Below are positions 8,897 through 16,865 of a stretch of DNA of 64,000 nt, piece by piece. The number at the start of each line of letters is the position of its first letter. The stretch's first letter is position 1. A program made the position numbers and the translations under genes. The DNA lies in contig NZ_CP022303.1 in assembly GCF_004216475.1 (NCBI RefSeq), forward strand, positions 62,001 to 126,000, in the 5' to 3' direction. Below the pieces are notes generated by a model. That model was not told the DNA's origin, did not search any database, and worked only from the letters and a program-made list of their open reading frames with translations. The DNA is from Thalassococcus sp. S3. Its GTDB lineage: Bacteria > Pseudomonadota > Alphaproteobacteria > Rhodobacterales > Rhodobacteraceae.

Positions 8897-9163
8897 ATGA
8901 CCACCGAAATCGAAACGAAAGTGATCTCTGCCATTGTCGAGCTTCTCGATATGGATGACGCCAGCGCCGTCACGTCAAAGACCCGGATCGAGGACGATCT
9001 GGGCATCGATAGCGGCCTGTTGCTTGAGCTGTTCATGATGCTGGAAGAGCAGGTGCCCGACCTGGAAATCGAGCCTGCGGAATTGCGGCCCGAGCAATTC
9101 GCGACCGTCGAAAGCTTCGCCGCCCTGATCCAGTCCTGCACCAAAGAGAAGGTTCCGGCATGA
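8897..9163 (+). CDS. free-standing acyl/peptidyl carrier protein 2
   Basis: An 88-residue acidic carrier protein with the attachment Ser39 in DLGIDSGLLLEL. The GAGAGGAAAC stretch just upstream serves as ribosome-binding site. Its stop overlaps the start of the downstream adenylation gene by 4 bases, which suggests that the DltA-like enzyme charges this carrier. It differs from carrier protein 1 throughout, so the two probably hold different building blocks that are later joined. Confidence 0.85.
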   Translation: MTTEIETKVISAIVELLDMDDASAVTSKTRIEDDLGIDSGLLLELFMMLEEQVPDLEIEPAELRPEQFATVESFAALIQSCTKEKVPA

Positions 9164-10719
9164 CCTGCGTGGACCTTACATGCCCCGACACGGCGCAGGT
9201 CTTCCTGTCGCGCATTCATTCCAGTTTTGCGCAGGATGCGCGCCCGGCCTATCGCACCGACACCGGCGATCTGACCTTTGCCGCGCTGCATGATGCCTCG
9301 GCTGCCCTGACCGAAAAATTGCGCGCCGTGCCGAACGCACAGGATCGGGCGCCAGTTCTTATCTGGGGTCACAAGGATCTTCGCTATCCGGTGGCGTATT
9401 GGGCCTGCCTGCTCAGCGGTCGGGCTCTGGTTCCGGTCGAACCCGAAACCCCGCGCGAACGCATGCGTCAGATCGCCCAGACCTGCGGTGCCTCTACGGT
9501 TCTGGTCGCAAGCGGGTCCGAGGATGACATCACCCATGTGACCGCGACGTTCCGGGACAGTGAGCTGACGGTTCTGACCGTTGATACGGAGGCCAGGCCG
9601 ACCGGTCCGGTGCCCGTTGCCGTTCCCGATCCGCGGGATGTGGCTTACATCATGTTCTCGTCCGGCACGCTGGGCCAGCCGAAGGGTATTCAGGTCACCT
9701 ATGCCAACCTGATCGACTTTGTCGGCTGGCTTGACAATCTGCTGCCCGAACCGGCGATGCAGGCGGTCAGTGGCAATATTCGCCATTGCTTCGACGTCTC
9801 CCTCTTCGAGCTTTGGACCTCGTGGACCCGCAAACTGCCCATCACAGCGTTGGACCACGCAAATTTCGCGGTTTCGACGTTCTATGTGCAGCGCCTGCAG
9901 AAAGACGGTGTCGGGCTTTGGGTCTCGACCCCTTCGATCACCCGGCTGCTTTTGAAAAACCATCGTTTCAACGGCGAGTTTCTGACCAATCTGCGCACGT
10001 TTGTGTTCTGCGGTGAGCCTTTGACAAAGCCCATCGTGACCGAGCTGTTCAAGCGCTTTCCGGGATGCCGGGTGGTCAACACCTACGGCCCGACGGAGTG
10101 CACCGTGGCGGTTACATCCGTCGATATCACGCCTGAACATCTTGAGGCGCATGGCGATCTTCCGATCGGGTATACCCGCGCTGGCACCCGTTTGTTTGCT
10201 CGCGACGGCGGCGATACCGGCGAGATCATGATCGCCGGGGACAGTGTCGGCAAAGGATACCTTAACCTTCCCGAAAAACAGTCCCGTGCCTTTCCCGAGC
10301 CGCAGCTTTACCGCTCCGGCGACTGGGGCCGTGTCGATGCGGATGGCCTTTGGCATTTCCGTGGTCGTATGGACCGCGAAGTCAAGGTTCAGGGCGTTCG
10401 CATCGACCTGAACGATGTCGAGGCGCATATACGTCGTCAGCCGGGTGTCGAGGATGTGGTGGTCGACACCTACATGCTGCGGGGCGAACCCCGTGCCCTG
10501 GACGCCTATGTCATCGGGGCCGCAAGCGAGGCGGACCTTGCCCAGATCGCGCGCACGCTCGAGGCGGAATTGCCCAGCTACCTTGTTCCGCGCTTTTGGT
10601 ACGCGGGCTTCGCCATGATCCTCAACAACAATTCAAAACTCGATCGGTCGCGTCTGGCCGAAGCGTCCAAGGTGGCCGGTTTCCGGTACGTGCACGCCCA
10701 GACCCGCGCAACAGCCTGA
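9160..10719 (+). CDS. DltA-like amino-acid adenylation enzyme 1
   Basis: A 519-residue stand-alone adenylation protein. It shows HCFDVSLFEL (an Asp suitable for binding an alpha-amine), NTYGPTECT, YRSGDWG, the RMDREVKVQGVR hinge and the C-terminal lysine motif NSKLDR. The overall pattern is closer to D-alanine-carrier ligase DltA than to modular NRPS A domains. The P-loop reads FSSGTLGQPKG, so the second Thr of the usual TSG(S/T)TGxPKG motif is Leu171; Lys175 is retained. No condensation or carrier domain is attached. It is translationally coupled to carrier protein 2. Its amino-acid specificity is not predicted here. Confidence 0.8.
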   Translation: MTCVDLTCPDTAQVFLSRIHSSFAQDARPAYRTDTGDLTFAALHDASAALTEKLRAVPNAQDRAPVLIWGHKDLRYPVAYWACLLSGRALVPVEPETPRERMRQIAQTCGASTVLVASGSEDDITHVTATFRDSELTVLTVDTEARPTGPVPVAVPDPRDVAYIMFSSGTLGQPKGIQVTYANLIDFVGWLDNLLPEPAMQAVSGNIRHCFDVSLFELWTSWTRKLPITALDHANFAVSTFYVQRLQKDGVGLWVSTPSITRLLLKNHRFNGEFLTNLRTFVFCGEPLTKPIVTELFKRFPGCRVVNTYGPTECTVAVTSVDITPEHLEAHGDLPIGYTRAGTRLFARDGGDTGEIMIAGDSVGKGYLNLPEKQSRAFPEPQLYRSGDWGRVDADGLWHFRGRMDREVKVQGVRIDLNDVEAHIRRQPGVEDVVVDTYMLRGEPRALDAYVIGAASEADLAQIARTLEAELPSYLVPRFWYAGFAMILNNNSKLDRSRLAEASKVAGFRYVHAQTRATA

Positions 10720-10739
10720 TCCGGACAGGGAGAACACTC

Positions 10740-12083
10740 ATGACTGCAAAACAGGTCCCGGTCTTCGATGCGAATTCCGAGTTTCACGACAATCTCGGCG
10801 CGCTCAAGGTCGTTGAATTAGGCAAACGTCGCGTGGGCGACGTGGTCAACATCCAGACCAGCCATGGCTACGGGATGATCCTGTTGTCCAACGTCGAAAG
10901 CGTGCGCTACTGGAAAAACACGCCGGGGCATTTCCTTGTGGAAACACCCAAGGACGATTTCGAATCCCAGGCCGACATTACCCGCATTCTGCATGGCGAT
11001 GCCCTGGACAAACCCGAAAACGCAGCCATGGCCAAGGCCACCCGCACTGCGCTTTCAAAGGTTCAACGCGTCTGGGATGGCTGGGCCGATGCCGCGTTGG
11101 AGCGCGCGACCACCAAGCTCTGCGCAGAGCTTGCGGATGTCGATGGCAGCGTCGATCTGCGTGTTTTATGCGCCCAATGGTCTGTCCGCGCGGTCTTTCC
11201 GGCCATCTTCGGCGATACGCTTCCGGCAAAGGAGTTGGCCGCTGGTATCACCGAGGTGGAGCGCTTTTATTACGTCGTCAGCAGCGCCAATGGGCGTGTC
11301 GAGACGCTGCCGCAGGATATGCCGCAATTCCAGGTCGCGCGCGCTTTTCTTGATAAGGTCGTGGGCACCGCACTCGACAGGCTGAAGCCCGGGGATCAGA
11401 CGGTTCTGGCCTATATCGCCGCCGAGCTACCTCAGGACGCGACGCGGGACGAAAAGATTGAATGGCTGCGGCCCACAATGGGTCAGATGCTTCTGGAAAA
11501 GCTGAATGTCGAAGGGATGGGGCTGTTCTGGGCCTTGCTGCATATGGCCATGGATCCCGACGCGAGCGCGGCAATGGCCCACGAAATGGCGGGTGTCGAT
11601 CCGCTGCGCGCAGCGCCCGACGAGACGCCCCTCTGCAATGCCTTCGTGCTGGAGAGCCAAAGGCTTTATCCTGAACAGCCCCTGGTTTACCGCTTTGCCC
11701 GACAGGATCTGTCGGTCGAGGGATATCATATCCCAAAGGGCAGCCTGATCCTGTTCGCGCCCTGGCTGGTCCAGCGGGACGGGCGGTACTGGAAAGATCC
11801 CCAGACCTTTGATGCCAAGCGCTTCCTGACACCCTTGGCGGACAAGTGCACCTACTTTCCCTTCGGAATCGGGCCGCGTGTCCAGACCCGGGCGCGGTTC
11901 ATGCAACGTCAGACGTTGACCGCGCTGCGGGCTGTTGCCTCCCACAGCCGCATCTCGCTTGCGCCCGATTGTCCGCGTGGCAGCCTGCGCCCCTTCCTGC
12001 GTTCGACACTCGCGCCGCGTGGGCCCGTGCCGGTGCGGGTCCAGCCCTGCCAGACCGCCGGCGCCGTGCTGGAAACGGCCTGA
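10740..12083 (+). CDS. cytochrome P450 homologue without the heme-ligand cysteine
   Basis: A 447-residue protein with the P450 fold signatures in order: ExxR (Glu305-Arg308 in LESQR), the PERF-like FDAKRF (about 357-362), and the heme-loop start FPFGIGPR (373-380). In the FxGxRxCxG motif the Cys is Gln382 and the following Gly is Arg384. The I-helix lacks the usual AGxxT, reading VEGMGLFWAL at about 257-266. It therefore should not bind heme through thiolate. Known P450-like helper proteins (EryCII/DesVIII group) and NRPS X domains also lack the Cys and act as partners rather than oxidases. The ATG follows AGGGAGA at 10726-10732. A non-oxidative catalytic or scaffold role is inferred. Confidence 0.8.
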   Translation: MTAKQVPVFDANSEFHDNLGALKVVELGKRRVGDVVNIQTSHGYGMILLSNVESVRYWKNTPGHFLVETPKDDFESQADITRILHGDALDKPENAAMAKATRTALSKVQRVWDGWADAALERATTKLCAELADVDGSVDLRVLCAQWSVRAVFPAIFGDTLPAKELAAGITEVERFYYVVSSANGRVETLPQDMPQFQVARAFLDKVVGTALDRLKPGDQTVLAYIAAELPQDATRDEKIEWLRPTMGQMLLEKLNVEGMGLFWALLHMAMDPDASAAMAHEMAGVDPLRAAPDETPLCNAFVLESQRLYPEQPLVYRFARQDLSVEGYHIPKGSLILFAPWLVQRDGRYWKDPQTFDAKRFLTPLADKCTYFPFGIGPRVQTRARFMQRQTLTALRAVASHSRISLAPDCPRGSLRPFLRSTLAPRGPVPVRVQPCQTAGAVLETA

Positions 12084-12115
12084 AGCCAGAACCTCTTGCT
12101 GAGAAAGGTCAGCCG

Positions 12116-13648
12116 ATGAAACTTCTCCAAGATATCCATAAAACGATGAGCAGATCGCCCGATGCGCCCGCTTTGGTCGAAGACGGGCAGATCATGACGT
12201 TTGGCGCCCTTGCCGCGCGGGTCGAGGCGGTGCGCCGCTGGCTGTCCGGGCGAAAAGATGCCACACCCCTGCTGATCTGCGGTCACAAGGAAACCGACGG
12301 CGTCGCGGCGATGCTGGCCTGCATGTTCGAAGGGCAGCCCTATGTCTTCGTGGATCAATCCAACCCCGCCGACCGGGTGGCGCGGATCGCACAGACGGCG
12401 GGGGCATCGCGGGCGCTTTGCGCGCGGCCCACGCCGGCCATCGACGGTGTCGCGCAGGTGATGTTGAGCGATATTGCCCCGGTTTCCTCTGGCCTGTCAC
12501 CTCTGCCGGAGATTGACGAGGAGACATTTCTTTACATCGTCTTTACCTCCGGCAGCACCGGAGAGCCCAAGGGCCTGCCCGTGACCCGCGCGAACTTCGC
12601 CGCGTTCTGCAGTTGGTATGTTCCGATGCTTGACACCCTGCCGGGCCGGACGCTGCTCGCGTCGCAAAGCGCGCATGTCAATCACGCCAGCCTGTCATTC
12701 GACATGGGGATGCTTGACCTCTGGCCAGTGCTGTCGCTGGGCAGACCGGTCTTCCTGCTTGATCATCGCAACAATGTCGTGCCGCGCAACAACCTCAAGG
12801 CGCTTACAGCAACCATGTCGGATGTCGGCGCGCGATCCTGGTTCGCGACGCCGTCGCTTTTGCAGATCATGTGTGTCGATCCCGAATTCGATGCGCGCCG
12901 TCTGCCGTATCTGCGATGCTTCTTTGTCGGTGGGGAGGTTGTGCAACGTGATCTCGTCCGTGAACTTGCCCGGCGGTTCCCGAAGGCGGATATCCGTCAT
13001 GCCTATGGCCCCAGCGAGGTCACCTGCGTCACCCATATCCACACCCTGACGACCCAGGATATGGAGGCGCCCGATCTCTTGCCCCTTGGCCCCGTCTTGT
13101 CGCCCACGCATATGCGGATCGTCGACGAAGACGGTGGTGAGGTTGCTGCGGGCGAACCCGGCGAGGTGGAGCTTTCCGGTCCTCAGGTGGTCTGCGGTTA
13201 CATCCCCCAGGATCACCCGGCCAATCGGGCCTTTATCCAGCGCGATGGGGTGCGAACCTACCGGACCGGCGATTTCGGCAAGGTCGACGCCAAAGGGCAC
13301 CTGACCATCCTTGGCCGCATAGACCGGCAGGTGAAATGGAACGGCAACCGGATCGAGTTGGACGAAATCGAACGCGCCGCACAGGATGTGGAGGGTGTCT
13401 ATAAGTGCGCCTGCCTTCCGGTGAAGGAAAACGGGCGGGTGGTGGATATCGTCCTCTTCGTTCAGCCGGTAGAGCAGACCGTTCTGGATCACGCGCGGGT
13501 TGCCCATGCGCTGCACGAGGCTCTGCCGCAGGCGATGGTGCCGCGCGATATCCGCCTCGTCGACCGTCTGCCTGTCACCGTGAACGGCAAGCTGGACAGC
13601 CGCGCGTTGCTGGCCGCACACCGGCCGGAGGTTGCGGAACATGCATAA
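12116..13648 (+). CDS. DltA-like amino-acid adenylation enzyme 2
   Basis: A 510-residue stand-alone adenylation protein. It has the canonical P-loop TSGSTGEPKG, LSFDMGMLDLW (Asp for the amine), HAYGPSEVT, YRTGDFG, the hinge GRIDRQVKWNGNRIE and the catalytic lysine motif NGKLDS. It is most like DltA and like the enzyme at 9160. The start ATG follows GAGAAAGG at 12101-12108. Two DltA-like enzymes plus the ligase at 7331 imply three activated building blocks but only two carriers in view, so two enzymes may share a carrier or one may use a carrier elsewhere. A GGAGG near its 3' end leads into a short stub reading frame. Confidence 0.8.
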   Translation: MKLLQDIHKTMSRSPDAPALVEDGQIMTFGALAARVEAVRRWLSGRKDATPLLICGHKETDGVAAMLACMFEGQPYVFVDQSNPADRVARIAQTAGASRALCARPTPAIDGVAQVMLSDIAPVSSGLSPLPEIDEETFLYIVFTSGSTGEPKGLPVTRANFAAFCSWYVPMLDTLPGRTLLASQSAHVNHASLSFDMGMLDLWPVLSLGRPVFLLDHRNNVVPRNNLKALTATMSDVGARSWFATPSLLQIMCVDPEFDARRLPYLRCFFVGGEVVQRDLVRELARRFPKADIRHAYGPSEVTCVTHIHTLTTQDMEAPDLLPLGPVLSPTHMRIVDEDGGEVAAGEPGEVELSGPQVVCGYIPQDHPANRAFIQRDGVRTYRTGDFGKVDAKGHLTILGRIDRQVKWNGNRIELDEIERAAQDVEGVYKCACLPVKENGRVVDIVLFVQPVEQTVLDHARVAHALHEALPQAMVPRDIRLVDRLPVTVNGKLDSRALLAAHRPEVAEHA

Positions 13649-13865
13649 GCATTGGTCGCATGACTCCGGACGCTCCGTGTCCTTTATCTGCGGACATCCT
13701 CGATCCGGTTCTGAGTGGTCCTCGATTGCGCGTGGCGCTGAAAACATTGGGAAAACGCGAAATTGGGACGTCCTAATTTGTGTTCTAGGTCGCGGGACCC
13801 GCATCAGCGCCCCTAATCTCGGCTCAGACCAAGGATGTCGGAACCCGGAAAGGGAATCGCTATGA
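13641..13865 (+). pseudogene. short stub resembling the N-terminus of a sulfotransferase
   Basis: An ATG at 13641 overlaps the stop of the preceding adenylation gene and is preceded by GGAGG at 13627-13631 with good spacing, so it looks like a real, coupled start. The 74-residue product has FICGHPRSGSEW at about residues 17-28, close to the PAPS-binding 5' loop of sulfotransferases (usually GxPRSGTTW). After this point no sulfotransferase sequence continues. It overlaps the adaptor gene start by 4 bases. It may be a decayed or deleted sulfotransferase gene, or a coincidental small frame; the identification rests on one motif. Confidence 0.35.
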
Positions 13866-15001
13866 CGGACAATGCCGATCTTGAAGAGAAGCTGCGCTCG
13901 CTGGCAATTGAGCGCAAGGAAGAGCCGGCCGGCAAACCCCGTCGGCGCCGCTGGCCCGCCGTTGCCGCACTCCTGCTGATGACCGCAGCCGGAAGTGCCG
14001 TTGCCTTTCCGGGACTTCGCGGTTCGGTTGCGGACACGGTGACCAACCAGGTTGGCCAGTTCGCGGGCATGTGGTCGGAGGCTGATCCGGTCGTGAAGGC
14101 CTCGGCCAAGCCAGGTGAGGTTCGCACGGCTGATCGGGCGCCGACCCCGACGCCGAGGCCAGCGATACAGACGGCCCGGAGTGTTCCCAACATCGTTGGA
14201 TCGGGGCACGTGATCGCGCCAAAGGAAGTCGTCGTCCAATCGGAGATACCGGGCCGCGTCGACCGGCTGGGCGTGGACATCGGAGATATCGTCCGGAAGG
14301 GCGACGTAGTGGCCTGGCTTGATGCGACAGAGGCGGAACTGGCCCTTGAGATCGCGCAATCCGATGTCGAGCTGGCCCGGTCCGAAGTGAACCTGGCGCG
14401 GGCCGAACTGGCCGCTGCCGAAGGGCCGATTGCGCGGCTTGAGACGCTTGTCGATCGCGGAACGGCAAGCTCGGCGCAATTGTCGGATGCCCGCCTGTCG
14501 GCGCAGCATCTGGCCCAGGCGATTGCGGTGGCGCAACGCAAGCTGGATACCGCGCAGCTTCGCGTCGCGCAGGCCCGGGCAACGCTTGATCGCCACGTTC
14601 TGCGCGCGCCCTTCGACGCCGTCGTGGTGGAGCGTCCCGCCGCGCCCGGCATGCTTTTGTCATCCGGTGAGGATGGCGGGGCCGATGCCGCCGGGTTGAT
14701 GACGCTGATGGATGTGTCCGAGATGTTCATCGACGTCGATGTGGCCGAGCGCAACATAGCCGGTATTCGTGCAGACATGCCCGCCGAGGCGCAGCTCGAT
14801 GCCTATCCCGACCGCAAACTTGATGCGCGCGTCGTCTCTATCAACCCGCGCGCCTCGCGTGAAAAAGGGACGGTTACCGTGCGCCTGAAACTCGAAACAG
14901 CAGATCTGACGGGCGTGCTGGCCAACATGGCCGCAAAGGTGACCTTCACCGCCGACCGTCAACTGGAACTGTCCGCCGTGGACATCTACAGGAGGCAATG
15001 A
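13862..15001 (+). CDS. periplasmic adaptor (HlyD/MacA family) of ABC exporter
   Basis: A 379-residue membrane-fusion protein. A basic stretch (residues 26-30) precedes one transmembrane helix at about 31-50. A periplasmic linker, a lipoyl-like half (VVVQSEIPGRVDRLGVDIGD), an alpha-helical hairpin around 150-250 rich in Ala, Glu and Arg, and a beta-barrel region follow. The ATG at 13862 follows GGAAAGGGA. The gene precedes an ATPase and two FtsX-type permeases, as in MacAB- or DevBCA-like exporters. No outer-membrane TolC partner is encoded nearby. It probably exports the locus product across the envelope. Confidence 0.85.
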   Translation: MTDNADLEEKLRSLAIERKEEPAGKPRRRRWPAVAALLLMTAAGSAVAFPGLRGSVADTVTNQVGQFAGMWSEADPVVKASAKPGEVRTADRAPTPTPRPAIQTARSVPNIVGSGHVIAPKEVVVQSEIPGRVDRLGVDIGDIVRKGDVVAWLDATEAELALEIAQSDVELARSEVNLARAELAAAEGPIARLETLVDRGTASSAQLSDARLSAQHLAQAIAVAQRKLDTAQLRVAQARATLDRHVLRAPFDAVVVERPAAPGMLLSSGEDGGADAAGLMTLMDVSEMFIDVDVAERNIAGIRADMPAEAQLDAYPDRKLDARVVSINPRASREKGTVTVRLKLETADLTGVLANMAAKVTFTADRQLELSAVDIYRRQ

Positions 15002-15005
15002 GCTC

Positions 15006-15707
15006 ATGAGCACCGGAATCGATATCGAACTCAGAAACGTGAGCAAAAGCTACCCGCTTGGTAAGTCACGTATCGCGATCTTCGAGGATATGACACTCAC
15101 CATCCCCGAGGGCGACTTCCTGGCCATCATGGGACCCTCCGGATCGGGCAAATCGACGATCCTGAACCTGATCGGCGGGATCGACACGGTCGATGCAGGG
15201 ACCGTCAGCATCGGGGGCACGGTTCTTGAGAAGATGGGGGATGCCGCCCTGACCCGCTGGCGATCCGCCAATGTCGGATTTGTCTTCCAGTTCTACAACC
15301 TCATGCCGATGCTGACTGCGGCGGAGAATGTTGAACTGCCCCTTTTGCTGACGCCCCTGTCGCGCCGCGAACGCAAGGAGCGGGTGCAGATGATCTTGGA
15401 TATCGTCGGTCTGGGCGAACGGCAAGGCCACCGCCCGTCGGAATTGTCCGGCGGACAGCAGCAGCGTGTTGGCATCGCCCGGGCCGTGGCGACGGACCCG
15501 AAAATCCTGCTCTGTGATGAACCGACAGGGGATCTGGACCGCAAATCCGCGAACGAGATCCTGGATATCCTGCAGATGCTGAACCGCAAGCTGGGCAAGA
15601 CCATCGTCATGGTCACCCATGACGACAGTGCCACCCGCGTCGCCAAACGGACCCTGTTTCTGGACAAGGGCCAATTCGTCAGCAGGGAGATGTCACAATG
15701 CGCCTGA
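15006..15707 (+). CDS. ABC exporter ATPase (MacB/LolD type)
   Basis: A 233-residue nucleotide-binding subunit: Walker A GPSGSGKST (43-51), Q-loop in FVFQFYN, signature LSGGQQQR, Walker B LLCDEPTGDLD and the switch His in MVTHDD. The sequence belongs to the LolD/MacB/DevA group that works with FtsX-fold permeases. It starts 4 bases after the adaptor gene, and its stop lies inside the first permease gene (10-base overlap). It powers the exporter encoded with its neighbours. Confidence 0.93.
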   Translation: MSTGIDIELRNVSKSYPLGKSRIAIFEDMTLTIPEGDFLAIMGPSGSGKSTILNLIGGIDTVDAGTVSIGGTVLEKMGDAALTRWRSANVGFVFQFYNLMPMLTAAENVELPLLLTPLSRRERKERVQMILDIVGLGERQGHRPSELSGGQQQRVGIARAVATDPKILLCDEPTGDLDRKSANEILDILQMLNRKLGKTIVMVTHDDSATRVAKRTLFLDKGQFVSREMSQCA

Positions 15708-16861
15708 ACGCCTCCATGCTGGTTCGGCAAAACCTGACGCGCAAGCTGACGCGCAGTGTGTTGTTGGTCGTCTGCATTGCCATCGCCTTCTTTGTCTTCG
15801 GTGTCCTGTCGAGCTTCCGCGCCGGCTTTGAAGGAAGTGAGGCGCAATCCGAACGCCTGGTGACCGCCTCGAAGATCGGCGGTAACGAGATGCTGCCGCT
15901 CAGTTACCTGACAGCGCTTCAGGGCGTCGAGAATGTCGAGGCCGTGACCCACGTCACCCGGTTGCGGGCCTTTGTCGCCGGCAATCCCCGCAACATCATC
16001 GGCGCCAACGCCGTCGATCCCGAAAGCTATGCCGCAGTCTACGCCGACACCTATACACTCGGCTCCGATCTTCTGGCCGCATTCGACGCCGACAGGACCG
16101 GAACACTGGTCGGCCGCAGTCTGGCAGAGCGTGAGGGCTGGCAGGTCGGTGACCGTGTTAATCTGACAAGCTTTGTTCATATGAACGGTGACGGAAACCG
16201 GAACTGGAGCTTCACTGTCGCGGGGATTTTCGACGGGGCCGAGCCCACGGTCGATACCAGCTTTCTGATCGTGCGGTACGATTATTTCAATGCCGCACTC
16301 GCCTTTGGTCAGGACCGGGTCAACATGTTCGGCATCAAGCCCGTTCAGGGCGCCGACGTCGACCGGATCACCGAAGCGATTGACGCAACCTACGCCAACT
16401 CGGCAGCTCAGACGCGCACCCAGACCGAAACCGCCTTCCTGTCCGCCTTCCTCGAACAGTTCGCCGATGTCGCGCTTATCGTCAGGCTGATCGTGTCGGT
16501 GGCCTTTGCGACCATTCTCATGATCGTTGCCAACACCATGATCTTTGCCATTCGGGAGCGGACGCTTGAAATTGGGGTGTTGAAGGTTCTTGGCTTCTCC
16601 GGCTCCAGCGTGATGCGGATCGTTCTGGCGGAAACCTTTGTGTTGTTCGCCGCCGGGCTGGCTCTTGGACTGGCGCTGACCGCAGCTGTCATCCCTGTTC
16701 TGGGCGACGCGCTCAAAAGCGTTGTACCGGACCTCTATCTGACACCCAGCGTCATTCTGACGGCTGCCGGATTTGCCGCGCTCTTTGCCCTGCTGACCGG
16801 TGCGCTTCCCGCCCTCAAAGCCCTGCGCCTGCCCATTGTGGCGGCTCTGACCCAGAGGTGA
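15698..16861 (+). CDS. ABC exporter permease 1 (FtsX/MacB fold)
   Basis: A 387-residue permease with one transmembrane helix near residues 20-40, a long periplasmic domain, and three C-terminal helices from about residue 260. This is the FtsX/MacB topology. The permease is not fused to an ATPase as in MacB. A second, distinct permease follows 4 bases later, so the exporter is probably a heterodimer like LolCE. Confidence 0.85.
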   Translation: MRLNASMLVRQNLTRKLTRSVLLVVCIAIAFFVFGVLSSFRAGFEGSEAQSERLVTASKIGGNEMLPLSYLTALQGVENVEAVTHVTRLRAFVAGNPRNIIGANAVDPESYAAVYADTYTLGSDLLAAFDADRTGTLVGRSLAEREGWQVGDRVNLTSFVHMNGDGNRNWSFTVAGIFDGAEPTVDTSFLIVRYDYFNAALAFGQDRVNMFGIKPVQGADVDRITEAIDATYANSAAQTRTQTETAFLSAFLEQFADVALIVRLIVSVAFATILMIVANTMIFAIRERTLEIGVLKVLGFSGSSVMRIVLAETFVLFAAGLALGLALTAAVIPVLGDALKSVVPDLYLTPSVILTAAGFAALFALLTGALPALKALRLPIVAALTQR

Positions 16862-16865
16862 CATC

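Noticed and set aside
8701..10428. 575-codon open frame on the minus strand
   Set aside because: It is antisense to a carrier protein and an adenylation gene with clear motifs; no domain is recognisable in it.
10740..12083. A functional, heme-thiolate P450 monooxygenase
   Set aside because: The Cys ligand is Gln382 and the I-helix motif is missing; the bases around 11850-11910 read cleanly in frame, with no sign of a frameshift.
12695..14596. 633-codon open frame on the minus strand
   Set aside because: It spans the antisense of two unrelated real genes and an intergenic gap, and shows no family features.
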